DNA of 64,000 bases from Eublepharis macularius (taxonomy: Eukaryota > Chordata > Lepidosauria > Squamata > Eublepharidae), in contig NC_072800.1 in assembly GCF_028583425.1 (NCBI RefSeq), forward strand, positions 7,887,001 to 7,951,000, in the 5' to 3' direction. The notes under the pieces were generated by a model that saw nothing but the letters and a program-made list of their open reading frames with translations, ran no database searches and was not told where the DNA came from. The stretch's first letter is position 1, and each line of letters opens with the position of its first letter. Of the stretch, positions 44,301 to 56,900 are shown piece by piece. Position numbers and translations under genes: made by a program.

Positions 44301-44963
44301 TATTTCCACATCCTTAGTCCAAAGCGCTAAGTCTTTTGAGGCCCAGATCATATCGATTCTTGATAGCGTAGAGTGTCTCGCGGAGAAAAACGTATATTGT
44401 CTGCATTTGGGATTTTGTCTTCTCCATACATCTTCTAAAGTTTCCTGTTGCGTCAATACAAAAAACATCTTTGGTAATAGTCCTCTTTTCTTTTGTGCAG
44501 TTGCTGACTTTTTATCTAGTTCCAAGTTTGTCACTCCATTGAAGTCTCCTGCAAGAATTATCTGGTCATAAGAAAGTTCATCTAATTGCTTCCTCAAGTC
44601 CTCAAAGAAGCTTTTTTTTGCTCCGTTAGGTGCATAGATTCCAATCACCAATACTCTCTTTAAATTCCATATACATTCCACTGCTAAAAATCTGGCTTCC
44701 GCATCTTTCATCACTAACTTTGGCTGTAGCTCCTCTTTTATATACAATACCACTCCCCTTTTTTTCTTATTAGAGGCCGCTACAAAATCACTGCCCAATT
44801 TATTCAATTTTAAATACTTTGCATCTTGTTTTCTAATATGAGTCTCTTGCAAACATACAATATCACATTTTTGTTTTAATAGCCAGTGGAAAATACCTTT
44901 TCTCTTATTCGGTGAATTAAGTCCATTTACATTCCAAGATAAAACTTTGCACTCCATATTCAT
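41400..44963 (-). pseudogene. L1 ORF2, open 1187 codons with internal deletion
   Basis: Endonuclease and RT palm are complete (LQETH, SDHNPI, AFADDIMLI). After YLGIELTAK the frame jumps to KISDFVWAGKK: about 66 residues present in the intact copy (from NIDLFKNNYEK to FEKWQR) are missing, without a frameshift. The same AAGAA-like bases lie at both breakpoints, consistent with microhomology. The Cys-rich C-terminus (CWKCKKHEGSLYHMWWTC) is kept. One extra residue occurs late (RTLLFYMT). RT function is probably lost, though endonuclease might fold. Confidence 0.9.
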
Positions 44964-45748
44964 AATCTTGTTGCTGGTAAGTCCTTTTCATTGTCCCTTA
45001 TAAACTGCTCCATTCAGATCTAATGCGCTTTTTCGCTCCTCCAAATTCAAACGACACTCCTTCTGGTAGTTCCCATCTGTACCTTATTTTCATGTCCTTC
45101 AGAATCTGAATTAGAGCTTTATATTTTTTTCGATTTTTTTCGATCTAGCAACACCGATCTGGGTAATTCTTTCATGATAATAATCATCTTGCCATCAATC
45201 TCCAATGGATCTTGAAACTGTTTAGTCACAATCTTCTCTTTTATATTTCTGGTCGTGAATTGCACAATCACATCTCTTGGTAGTTTCCTCTGGGTCGCGA
45301 TTCTTGAATTTACACGATATACCACATCTAGGATAGCCACAACTTCCTCCTCCTCCTTCCCCAGGTATTCAGCTAACACCTCAGTGATCTGTTCTTGAGC
45401 TGTCTTTCCTTCCACTTCCGGCAAGCCGCGAAACCTCAGCTGCTTCTCCATATGTTTACTTTCCGCAACCGCCATTCTCCCCCTCATCACCCTCATCTCT
45501 GTTCGTTGCGTATCTGCTAAGTTCTCCACCGTGCTTTCCACTACCTTGACTCTTTGCTGTGTTCCCTGCAGGTCATTTTGCATTGTTTCCATACCTTTCT
45601 TCACTTCTGCCAGCTCATTTTTCACTGTCTCTTTAACCTCTTTAACCTCTTTCACCAACTCCGGTTTCATGTCCTTGAGCTCTTTAATCACTTCTAAAAG
45701 TTTTTTATCCAAATTCTCTATTGCCGATTGCCACTCTTTTTTCGACAT
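44960..45748 (-). pseudogene. L1 ORF1, frameshifted near its end
   Basis: 45748-45119 encodes the coiled coil (with an EVKEVKET duplication) and most of the RRM. A repeat of TTTTTTTCGA near 45121-45140 shifts the frame after LLDRKK. The C-terminal domain continues in another frame to the stop that overlaps the ORF2 ATG (ATGA at 44963-44960), the same junction as in the plus-strand L1. Confidence 0.88.
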
Positions 45749-46670
45749 CGTGGGGCTTGCTTTGGCTCGCTCCCACGAGTCCGCTCTCTTCCTTAGCTCC
45801 GTGGCGTTTAATTTAATGTCCTTTTAGTTTAAATGTCCCGGTCTTTCCAAAAAAAACTTTTAAAGAGTCCAAAATGTCGGGCATCTTTTCTCTATGGTTC
45901 CTCTATGATTTTTGTAATCCAATATGGTTTAATTCCTCTTTCGCTGAAGCCGCGGCTCTTCCCCTTTCAAAAATGGCGATTCCCTACTTCCTGCCCTCCA
46001 GCAAGGGCAGCCTCTCTCAAGCAACTCTATTGTTGTTACGTACTTCCTGTTTCCCGACTTCCCACAGCAGTTCTCGCGATGGTGAAACTTTCTCACAGCC
46101 TGATATCTCCTTATAGCCACAGGTATTCAAAACAATAGTCCAATTTCTTTAATAACTTCGTTTAACTTAGTCCTTTTTCTAATATAATTCTTGCCGGGTC
46201 CTCCCCTCCTTATACTTAGTCTGTTGCAGTTTAAAAGTCTACTTTAATTCTTCTTTACTTTAAGTAATCTGTCCCGTTTCAAGAGATAGTGATCTTTACC
46301 TTCTCATTCACTTTTCTTGGGTTGTAATCGCTGTTTCAATCTTAGATTCCCATCCACTCTTCCTTCCCCTGTTGAAGCTTGGGCATGTAGGTCTTATGCC
46401 AACCGCATTGGCACCAGGACTGCCGCAGAGATTATAGCCGACCTGTCTTAGGGTGGGACCTCAAGGGTCGGGAGAGGATCCGTTGTGTAGGACCCCCCCT
46501 CGCCCGAGATTGACGCGCCCTGAGGTGCTTGAGCGTTCTATGCCTGTTCTCCGCCTGAGAACAGTCGGCCGTGGGCTTGATTTTGCCCCGCCGGCCGCTT
46601 AAACGGCAGCCCGGTCAGCTCCACGATTAGAGCTGCGTTAGACCTTCATGGATCCCAAACCGGAAGTCCC

Positions 46671-46686
46671 ACTAATCCAATTCTCT
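46671..46686. repeat. L1 target-site duplication, right
   Basis: Exact repeat of 40516-40531. Confidence 0.92.
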
Positions 46687-47470
46687 ACTGCAGATCTTAC
46701 TCATCTTGTGGGGGATATTAACTAGGTCAGCAAAGGAGCTTACAGCCTTGGGACATTGACAAGTCTCTGCTGGCCATGATTTCTCCTTCCACTTGGAATT
46801 GAGATGCTTATGGCAAAGTCTCTGAGACAATGCTCGTGGGGGCAGAGTGTTCACAAGCAACGACTGCATTAACAGGGATGGGAGGAGGCAGAGAGACAAA
46901 GAGGAGAGAAGGATCTGACAACGGTCCATGTAGCAGTCACATGAAAGCAAGGGACAGAGGCCAACTTGGTTGCAAAGTGAAGAATTGGAGCCCAAACACT
47001 CCAGCTCTCCTTCTCATTTGTCCAGCCCTTTGACTGATACTGATGGGACCTGGCTCACCTAGTAACTAATTCTTTTACTAAGCCTGCAAAAGAGCTAACC
47101 TAAACCTTACCCACTTTCTTTCTTACAGCAGAACTTTGATGTGACATGCAATCTTGAGAAGGCCTGGATATAGTGCCAGACCACTGTGCGTGTATTAAAA
47201 TAATGCTGCCTTCTGTCCTGCTGATCACATGGCTCACTAGGAGCATGGTGTAGCCTGGAGAAAGGGCGGAAACAGGGGCGCTGAACCAACTTGCTGATCT
47301 TTATACATGACTGGACCTCTCTGAAAGAAAACTGCAGTATGCTGCTGGCTGATATGTGTGGCCCTGGGTAGAGCTGCCCATCAATGAAGGAAATGATAAA
47401 ACAATGTGTGTAAAAAGGTAGGGGAAGAGATCCAGGAAAGGTAAGCACTTTGAGCACTTTGGAAAGGTCA
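46687..47470. other. No gene seen, downstream of NSMCE3
   Basis: Unassigned sequence between the L1 and the presumed polyadenylation site of the host gene. No coding signal or repeat recognised. Confidence 0.5.
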
Positions 47471-47474
47471 ATAC

Positions 47475-47910
47475 ACTGTCAAAGTCTTAATTTTTATTGC
47501 TTTTAATGGAAAGACTATGTGACACCCATATTAGAGTGGCAGATAAACACGGAACAGTTCCATATTTGAAAAGCATCTCTGTACTTGGTCCATATTCTCC
47601 TTACCTATAACACAACAATCAAACAAACCACCAAGGAAGCAGCATAATTAACTTTGCAGCTAAGGCCACACAGCCTTACCAAGAAAACTTGTTTTGGTGA
47701 TGGGTAAAGTATCCCAGTCTGTTGTGAATTTTTTTCTCTGCTAGGAGAAATCTGCCAAGATACATGGGCCACATTACGTGAAGTCCAGTTCCTATACAGT
47801 GACAGCCAACAGTCCTCTCCCAGCATTATTCGAGTAAAGCAGGAGGTTGCTGACAAGAGGCTTCCCGGTAGAATTTGGATGGCTCGCTCTTCAGTCCAGC
47901 ACCTGAACGG
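47475..47910 (-). other. NSMCE3: Presumed 3' UTR of NSMCE3 with polyadenylation signal
   Basis: About 415 bases after the stop codon, the minus strand has AATAAA at 47498-47493. No other canonical signal was seen between the stop and this one. The exact cleavage site is inferred. Confidence 0.55.
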
Positions 47911-47991
47911 CTAGCGTCCTCCTGCTGAACTGCCCTCTGCTTCAGCTTCATTGTATTGGTTCGTCCAAAATGTGGGGTCCTTGTTTTGCAT
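47911..47991 (-). CDS. NSMCE3: NSMCE3 terminal coding exon 10
   Basis: [20 protein letters not shown] then SSAGGR and TAG at 47913-47911 (human VHNQDPKDWPAQYCEAL). Acceptor CTCTTCAG. Confidence 0.93.
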   Translation of the reverse strand: MQNKDPTFWTNQYNEAEAEGSSAGGR

Positions 47992-50900
47992 CTGAAGAGG
48001 AAAACATTGGCGTGCAGTTAGGAAAGCACTGGAGCAGAAAGCCAAATAAGAAAAGGACCCTGTGTAGACTGCTGTGAAGCCATCTTTTTTTAAAAATTAA
48101 GTTTTCAGCCCCGATGGATGCAGAAAAAAACCCCAAATACATTTCATTTGAAATATTTATTTCTCATATCCTGAGGCAACTACCTGCAGAAGCTCAGATG
48201 TTTGACTAGAAACTGGTCAAGCCACCCATGATTAAGTAGGATCCTTGTGTCATTTCTTTTAATTATTCTTTTAATAATGACTGAGTTTATATACTGCTCT
48301 TCTAGACAGATTAGTGCTTCACCCAGAGCGGTGAACAAGTTAATGTTATTATCTCCACAATGCAGTTGGGGGGCTGAGAGGGGTGAGTTACCCAAGGCCA
48401 CCTACTGAGATCATGGCAGTAGTGGGATTTGAACCAGTAGAGTGCTGATTCGCAGCTGAATCACTTAACCACTGTGCTACAGTACTACCTAGAATCTTTA
48501 TTACAGGTCCTCTCTATGCTACCTTAAACTTTTTGCCTCTTGAGGGTTCTGGTCATAGCCAACACTCCTTCCTGCACCTACCCATACAGAGAGCTATTGG
48601 TGTTCGTACTTTACCCAGGTTTTTTACCTCTAGAATCCCTCTTTGGGATTTGAACCCCACCTCTGCCACCTCCTGTGGCATTTTGCCCCCTTTATATGAC
48701 CTGTATACTGTAACTTCTGTAATGGCACCCCACTATAAGGCACTGAAACGTCCTATATATTGTTGCCTCCCTGCTTCTTGTTTTGTTTCAAAATGGTTTT
48801 CACAGCTACCAGAGGCTTTTGCCTTGGACCTCTTCAGTTTAACTGGTATTATAGGATGGCTTAGTTACAGATGGTAGTATGACAGAACAAGAAGAAACAA
48901 CCATTGCTCAAGGTGAAATGTGAAGTTCTGCATAGAAGACGCTCAAAGCAAAACACATAGGGATCAAAAGTCCTTAATAAACTCTTCCACCTTGAGCTTG
49001 GTTGGTTCTTCTTCTGCCTACTTGTGCAGCCACTGCTTTTCCAGTGTGACAGAACAAGTCAGCGAGGGTAACTGTGAGGTAAAAAAGGAATCCTATATTC
49101 CAGATGAAATAGACTTTTTACTTCACCAGAAATAGAATTTATTTGTAAGTATGCATGATGGTTGCAGAGAATTAATAAGCGTATTGGTTTCAGAATAGGT
49201 TCATAAACTTCATGGTTCCAAAATAGTTATATGTTCTTAAATGTTTATTCCCTGACCTACTTGCAAAGACTCATTTTCCTCACAGTTGCCACTTGGGCTA
49301 AAAATACTCAACAGACTCAGTCATAAAGACTAATTTTCCACATAGATATTAACAGAATAAACACTCCTCTTTTCCGCACAGACACAGATGCACTCAGCCT
49401 TTTCCACACAGACTATCTGAACTAGACTCTGTGACAGACTGAATTTGACAGACTAAATTTTCCCTCTGTGGCCACTTAGGCTGCGTTCATCCACAAAACT
49501 AAACACTCAGACTTCCACACAGAACAAACGCTTTCCCCTCAGCACTCCAAACAGAACTGCAGTTCACTTTGCCACCTCAGGTATGGCTACCATCCCATCA
49601 CAACACACTGCAAGAGGGGTCAGGCTTCAAGGGAGTAACTGGCCCAAGGTCACCCAGCACATTTCATGGCAAGGAGGGATTTGAACCCAAGGCTTCCCCA
49701 GTCCCAGTCCTACACTTACTGGCTTCCATTCTTCACAGTATTCATATTTCCTAACTCTCATGTTCTTCCTCCTCCCACTCTGCCAATTTGTTTTTAATCT
49801 TGGGAAAGCATCTTGGCATAGGCTAAATATGCAAATACATACACATTTTCTCAATTTATCCCAATCCCAGAACCTGGACTTTCTTGATACAGTTTGGATT
49901 TTCCTGTGCATATGGACCAGGGTGGGATTTCTGGTACAGCCACATGGGAAAATTCCACCCTGTGCTGTGCCTAATCTCAAAAACCCAAATCCTTTTCTCC
50001 ATTTCCCTAGGCTGCTAATGATTTGTAGCAGCTGCTTAGTACCTTAGAAACAAACTGTAGGATCTGCTTCTTGGAAGTCTCCTTAATTGCCCGTGGTCCC
50101 CATCTGAATTCAAACTCAGGTGGATCTGTGTGTGGAAGACGATTGTATTCCAAGTACCTAGAAAATGGGAGCTGTGCGATCAACACTTCAAACTATTCCC
50201 CACACAGGAACAGAAAGTTTAAGTAGTGGAGCATCTGTACTCCAGTCGAAAAGTTTCAGGAAGGGCCAATGCACAGCCCAGCTATTTACCACTCACTTCT
50301 GCCTGACAAATTCCTCTGTAACAAGTTTCTTCACATCCCCAAAGATCTTGTGTTTTTCTCTGAAAGGAAGAGGGGGCAGGATGACAAAGAACTTATCCCA
50401 GCCCACAATTCAATTGGATCTGTGCCTCCCAGTTTCCCCACAATAGACAGTCGTACCCAGGGTCAACACGTAGCCTTCTCAGCACCTCCCAAACAGCAGC
50501 TAGAGGGAGAGAAAGCAAAAGAGGAGGGTTGGGAACAGAGGGTAGCAAGGAAGTGGGCTGAGCAGGGGTGGCAGGAAACTTACATTCTTTGGCCACGTTG
50601 CCCTTCATGAAGATCAGGCTGAGAATGACTAGGAGGAGGCCCATCTTGGGGGTGTTTTCATCCCTGCAACAGAGAGAATCAGTCACTGGCCTCATCTGAA
50701 AGTAAGCCATGCAGATCTGGTCATGCCACAGAATCAGAGTGAAGCAGCCAGCTTTTAACACAAAATTGTTTTTGCTCAAGGGTTCTGAGGACTTGGCCGG
50801 TAATTGGGACACAAGAAGGAAAGAGGGCTGGGATCACAGGCACACAGCAGAGACTAGTTCTTGGTGCTTTGGCAGGCCCCCCCCTCTGCCTCCCCTTCAG

Positions 50901-53900
50901 TCAGCAAAAGGTAACCACCATTCTGGGCTGGTGACCCCCCTGCTGCTGTAGCTCTTAGTAGAGCACAGTGCAGCGGGGCTTCCAGACTGTCAATTTCCTT
51001 GCATTTCCCCCCATTCCCCAGCAGCAGCCATTGCCCACTCCCCAGCCTGAGACACAAGGAGGGCTTTTAAAGGCTTTTAAAAACTGGTTAATTGACATAA
51101 TGATATACCATTATTACATATATTACTACAGGGATTGATACAGGGAAAATGGAACTGATATGGGCAAGGGTTTTTTTTCCGGGAAAAGAGGTGGCGGAAC
51201 TCTCAAGAGGGAAATGAGGAAGAAACACACAGGATTCTTTGAAATAGTATTATTTTCATGCACTATTGCTGAGTATTTTCAAGAGGTACCAGAACTCCAT
51301 TCAACTGCGTTCCTGCTGAAAAAAGCCCTGGATATGGGTAATACCAGGAAAATCCAGTGTAGTGCAGTGGTTAGTGTCAGATTAGGATTTGCAAAACTCA
51401 AGTTCTAATCCTCACTCTGCCATGGAAACTTGCTGGGTAACCTTGGGCCAATCACACCCTTTCAGCCTATCCTACCTCACAGGGTTGTTGTGAGGGTAAA
51501 TGGAGGCGAATGATGTATGCCAGTTTCTCCATAAATGAATAAATAAATAAAATCCAGGCTTTCCCACCCATACAGAAGTCATCTTGATTTTGCTGTGATC
51601 TTTCTCAAAACATCACATCAGAGCTGGTTTGGGAAAGAAGTCAGAAAAGGTAAGTAAAATCCAGGAGATGTGTGAAAGGACAAGAGACGAGGGAAAGGTC
51701 TTCAAGTTTTCCTCTTCCCTTGTCTTTTCACACATGGAGGACAGATAAAGGTAGGTTGGCTGGTGGGTGGGAAGGATGGAAGGAAGCAGAAAAGGGAGAG
51801 TGGCTACAGGGGCTTTCAGGGAAGGGAAAGAACAAATAGTGGAGGAGGAGAAACTAAGCTGCTCCCTCCCGCTGTCAAGATGGCCTGTGACCTGCCTGCC
51901 ATACTCAGCGATTTCTCTTTGGTGGGGGATGGGGGATAGATTATAGGTCTGCTGTTCTTTCCCTATTTTCCCTGTTGTGGTCCTGCTCCCATCTGTCTTA
52001 TCACCAGGCGCCTGAGAATCACAGAATGACCTTGGCACCTGTCTCTCTCTTTCAACTTTCTGTCTCTCTCCTTCCAACTTTCCTGTGAGAGCCTGGCGCC
52101 GAGAATAACGGACTTCTGCTCGAGAGAAAGGGGGAGGGAGGAAGAGGGTATAACTGGCCTCCTGGGTTTTTCTCTAGTATTCCGGGCAATTACTCTGTAC
52201 TGTGCTCTAGAATGGTAGAGATCCTTATTAAATGATCTTTATTAAAAGACTTTTAACTCAACCAGCATGGCCTGATGAAGTGAAGCAGTCTGAGAGGATC
52301 CCCCTAGGAGATCCTGACGCCCACAAGTCTTTGCAGGTCCCCCACTTGTCCCTCTCTAATCCTGTTTCTCTAATCCTTCCTTCTATGTTACCTATTGTTT
52401 GTACTTTACATCCACACTGCAGTCAACTCCAGCCACATGTAGGCTTTTATGATTTTCCTTAAAGCTGAGCCTAACATTTCAAATCTGGCTGTGAAGATCC
52501 CAGTATCAAGGTACACTTTCAGCACCTGGGTGAACAGCAAATTGTAGTGAAGAAGCATATGTACACCAAACTTGAGTGTGATGTTTCACTCTGACACCAA
52601 ACCGTTCATGGGAGGAGGGGGAAAAGTTTGGAAATTCCTGAATTTGCAAATATTTGTGTTAGTGTTAAGGACTGCAAATACAGAACTACCCTCCCTCTTC
52701 TTACTCTTTACTGCTCTCTCTTTCCAGATGCGGCAATTTACTGATGAGGATGTAGGTGTGGTGCTTTGGGTCAATCTCCACCAACTCCATACCAAAGACC
52801 TGCCAAATTAGAGGAAAAAATAATAAAGACCAAAGTCTCTGCTGTTCCAACCCCTTCTCTGCTGTTTAGGGAAACATACACAAATAAAGGAACATTATGA
52901 AAATTTGTTTAATCTTAGAGCAGAACCACAAGTGACAAAAGGCACAGATTGGACACTGGTCAGCTTCCCTCAAGTTTTGATGGGAAATGTAGGCATCCTG
53001 GTCTCGCAGCTTCGCTCTCTGACTGCTGTCCAATGGACTTTTCAACTGTCACTTGTCCAACATTCCGCCAAGTTGCCTACATTCCCCATCAAAACTTGAG
53101 GGAAGCAGACAAGTGTCCAATCTGTGCCTTTTGTCACTTGTGGTTCTGCTCTTATATAATTTATTTGGCCTGAGCCAAGTAGGTTTCCATATCCAGCATG
53201 AACAGCTGTAGAAAAAGAAGCCTATACAGTCTCGCAGCTCCTTCCTTGACAAATATCCAATGACTAATAAAACTGTCAACTGAGGAGACACCATCTTTTT
53301 CACATCAGTGTTAGCTACACTGTCCCTGGAGAATGCTGAGAAGCTGGATCTCCAGATCTGGGGAACTGACATGCAATCAGCCAGTATCTCTGATCATAGA
53401 TTCTCCACCATAAAGGACTACAAATTGATAAAAGAGGTATTTACAGATACTTTATTTGCCCCCTCCCCATCTTCCACCTAGGGCAGACACAGAACACTCT
53501 TTGCTGTATTTCTACCCTTTATACAGTCTAAAGTCAATCTGAGCTTGGAGGCAACAGTTCCAAACTCATCACATTCTGCAATAGCCTTCCATCTATAATC
53601 ATGCTTGGAACCATCACAACCCATAGGCAAGCCAATAGTGGATTCCCTCTTTACCTGCTGAAGGTTCTGGTTCGCACGTTTGAGGAGCTCAGTAAACACA
53701 TTTTTGTAATCTTTGACTACATGTTTCAAAATATCTGCAAAGAGATAAGAGAGCTTTGCATGTCAAGGCCCTTCATACTCAGTGTGCACACAACCAGAGC
53801 AAAACTCAAATAGTTCTGTGCTTAGCATAAAATGGATAAATCAAATGTACAGAGACTGTCTCCAAAGATTCAGTCATCCTGGTTGTAGCGTCTGAAAATC

Positions 53901-56900
53901 CAATAAAAGAACAGAAATGAGAGAGAGGGCTAGACAAGACTTCTATCAATTGCAGAAAAGCAGAAGATATGCCTAGCCTTGTCCCTCTCTGATGGCTACT
54001 ATATCCTGATTATTCTCTCCATATGACCCCACTCCAGCCTAACCCTAACCTTTGTGCCTTTGGTTTCTTTCACACAGGGACAAGATTTTGTGGTTTCCCT
54101 GCTGCTGGTGTGACTAGATACAGCGTGACAGCAACAGGGCTTTCAGATGGCAGATCTCGCCCCCCCTTTTCCCTGGCCCAGTTCCCTAGCAATGGCCATC
54201 CCCCCTTCCCTGAGCCACCAGGGGTAAAAAGAAACAAGCATTAGAATATCATTGCATTGATATATTGATAGGTGTAGCAGTTTCTTTGAATTCCCAGCTT
54301 TCATTTTTTAGGAAGTCAGTTTCTAGCCCCTTTCCTTACAGAGGTATGCCTGTTTCCTTATACCTCTGCAAAGACAGCAATTAGAGACTTACTCTTTTAA
54401 AAACGAAAGCTGGGGCTTCAGCTTTCAGGACAACAGTATATTGATATAATGCTACTCTAGGTCCAAGTTTTTTTTAAAAAAACTTTAAAATCCCCCAGGT
54501 TGGGGGGGGGGAGGGAGGAAATGGGTGGAGTGGGGACAGGGTCAGGGAAACAGGCTGCCATGTGGGGCAGAAAATCCAAATTTTCCTACCCACACAGCAA
54601 CCATCCCAGCTTTATTGCAATTTTTCCCAGTACTTCAGAGCAAAGCAGATAGGAGAAAAGCCAGGGAAACCCTCTGAATGACACAAATGCACCACAGCGC
54701 TGAGGAGGAAAAATCCCACTCCCCTAAAGCATTGAATTCAAGGCAGATAACTACTGTGGAAGATATTGTCCCCTCCATTCTATAGTAGTAGCTCCAGGGC
54801 TTTTTTTCCAGCGGGAACGCGGTGGAACAGAGTTCCAGCACCTCTTGAAAATACTGGGCAATAGTGCGTGAAAATAATATTATTTCAAAGAATCCCGTGT
54901 TTTTCTTCATTTCCCTCTTGAGAGTTCCACCACCTCTTTTCCCAGAAAAAAACCCCGAGTAGCTCACATCCTTGACAAGAGCTCCCAAGAGCTTCAAAAA
55001 ACCGAATATTGGAAGAACAATTAAGAAAACAAAAACATATTTGCATAACCTTACTCTGCAAACAGAACATTAATAATTCTACAGCAGTTTTTTTAGAAGA
55101 GTAAAAACATCACCCCAGATCTCACCTGCCCGTTTGATGGGGATTTTCTTTTGGTCTTTGACAAGCAGAAAGAATACCAGCTCATGCACCTGAAGAGAGA
55201 ACACAACACAGGCAGCAGTTAGGGCTATGTCTAGGATGCAATTTCATGGGAATATGGAAAAGCACAGAATGAAGTACAGGGATGTGTGTGCACGCGCATG
55301 CACGTGTGTACATGTGAAATTTAGCCTCCTGTAAATATCAACTTTCTTTTTCTTTTTTTAAAAAGCAGCTTGCTTGCCTTTCCAACTTGAAAGTACACTT
55401 GAACATATACAATTGAACATGTTATGCAAAATAGGAAAATGCAGTTAAGCAAAATAATATGAACAGTTTAAATGGACGCTACTTATAAAGGGCACAGAAT
55501 CCAGCTTTTCTTAGCATAGAATTTTCATTAGTATGGAGGAAGGGGAGTTAACATGCAAAGCACACACAACCCTGGGTGCAGCCAGTGATGACAGGAAGAC
55601 CCCAAGAAGGCACAGAGAAATGGCAGCAGGGCCTCTCTTACTTTGGCCTCCATTTGACTCTGTGAGAGCCGCTGTACGTTGTGTTGCACCTGACTGGAAG
55701 TCGGAGTTTGGCTCAGAGTGTCTTCTTCATCCACATCCATGTACTGTACCTGTGGAAGGGCAGGAAGGAGAATTAAGGTGCCTGCTCTGATCCCACACTG
55801 GCTATATATTGTGGTCTGGATCTGAGGCAGTCATTTTCAAACAGGATTATCGGTAAGCAGCACTAGCACACAGAGCTTGTTTGTTCCAGTGGCTCTAGGA
55901 TACATATGTATACATACACATATACACACAAACAAAATGACACGGACAAGCAGCATCATGTTGAACCAGAAGCAGCACCAGGGATTAGACAGTAAAGCTT
56001 GAAGAATGATTAGGGGTCACACTGGCTCCATCATGTGATGGCCGGGAAGCGGGTTTGCAGGATTAGGAGATGGCTCAGATCCTATCCTTTGCCTGAGGCA
56101 GATCACATCTCTTGCTCTACTCTACTTCACATGGATGTTGCACAGATAAAATGGGGTAATAAACTCACATCAACTGTCATGAGATCCTTGGAGGGAAGAT
56201 GGGATACAACCCAATTATTTGCCAATACAGTTCTGTTTCTGAGTCTGCTTTAGAGAGTGAGACATTATGTAGGTTATGAAATGTGATGGTTATTAGCTTA
56301 GATTATTTTAAAGAGGCACTTAGACAAATTCACAGTCATTGTGGCTGTAAGACACAATAGGTGAATGAACCCTGAATATTCAAAGGCAATGAATGCACCT
56401 CTGAACCCTACTTTCTAAGGGGCAGAGGCTGTCCCTTGCTTGGGGGCTTCAAGGGGCATTTCTGAATCTGATTTACCAGGGCTTTTTTATCCTACCCACA
56501 GCAAGTGAGCTGGATACGCAGAGCTGTACACACCTAAGAGATGGCTGCTACTGGCTCAGAAAGCTTGGAAGCTAAAATAAATGTAGAAAGGTACAGAGTT
56601 TTTAAAAGTTTAGAATCACTATATTAAGGAAGACAGTTGGCTTAGGTATGTTCCCTTCCAACACTCATTTTCTCAACATTGTTTTGGTGGGAACCCATCA
56701 TTTAAAAAAAATAATAACAAGAACTCCCTTGAAATTGCTGGAGTAGGAAGCATAGATATTGGAATATGCAGTATTACCATCAGGAGGAAAGGTATCGCCT
56801 ATAAGGCTAGACAGAATCCAGTATGTGAGAGGATGTCTCCATGCAGAAGAGTTGAGTTTACAAGCAAGTAAATGCAGTGCGAGGGAATTCCCTAGTTCAC

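Larger units (their letters stand above)
40532..46670 (-). mobile_element. Full-length L1, minus strand, 6.1 kb
   Basis: Poly(T) at 40532-40540 is the 3' tail; the element reads back to 46669 (ACTTCCGGTTTGGGATCC at its 5' end). Exact 16-bp target duplications flank it. Same family as 20318-26448. ORF2 has an in-frame 198-base deletion in the RT thumb region and ORF1 a frameshift, so it is inactive despite open frames. Confidence 0.95.

Noticed and set aside
51355..51553. tRNA gene suggested by A-box and B-box-like sequences (also at 48.3, 57.1 and 61.0 kb)
   Set aside because: These belong to tRNA-derived SINEs with SINE bodies and tails; no cloverleaf with acceptor stem was found.
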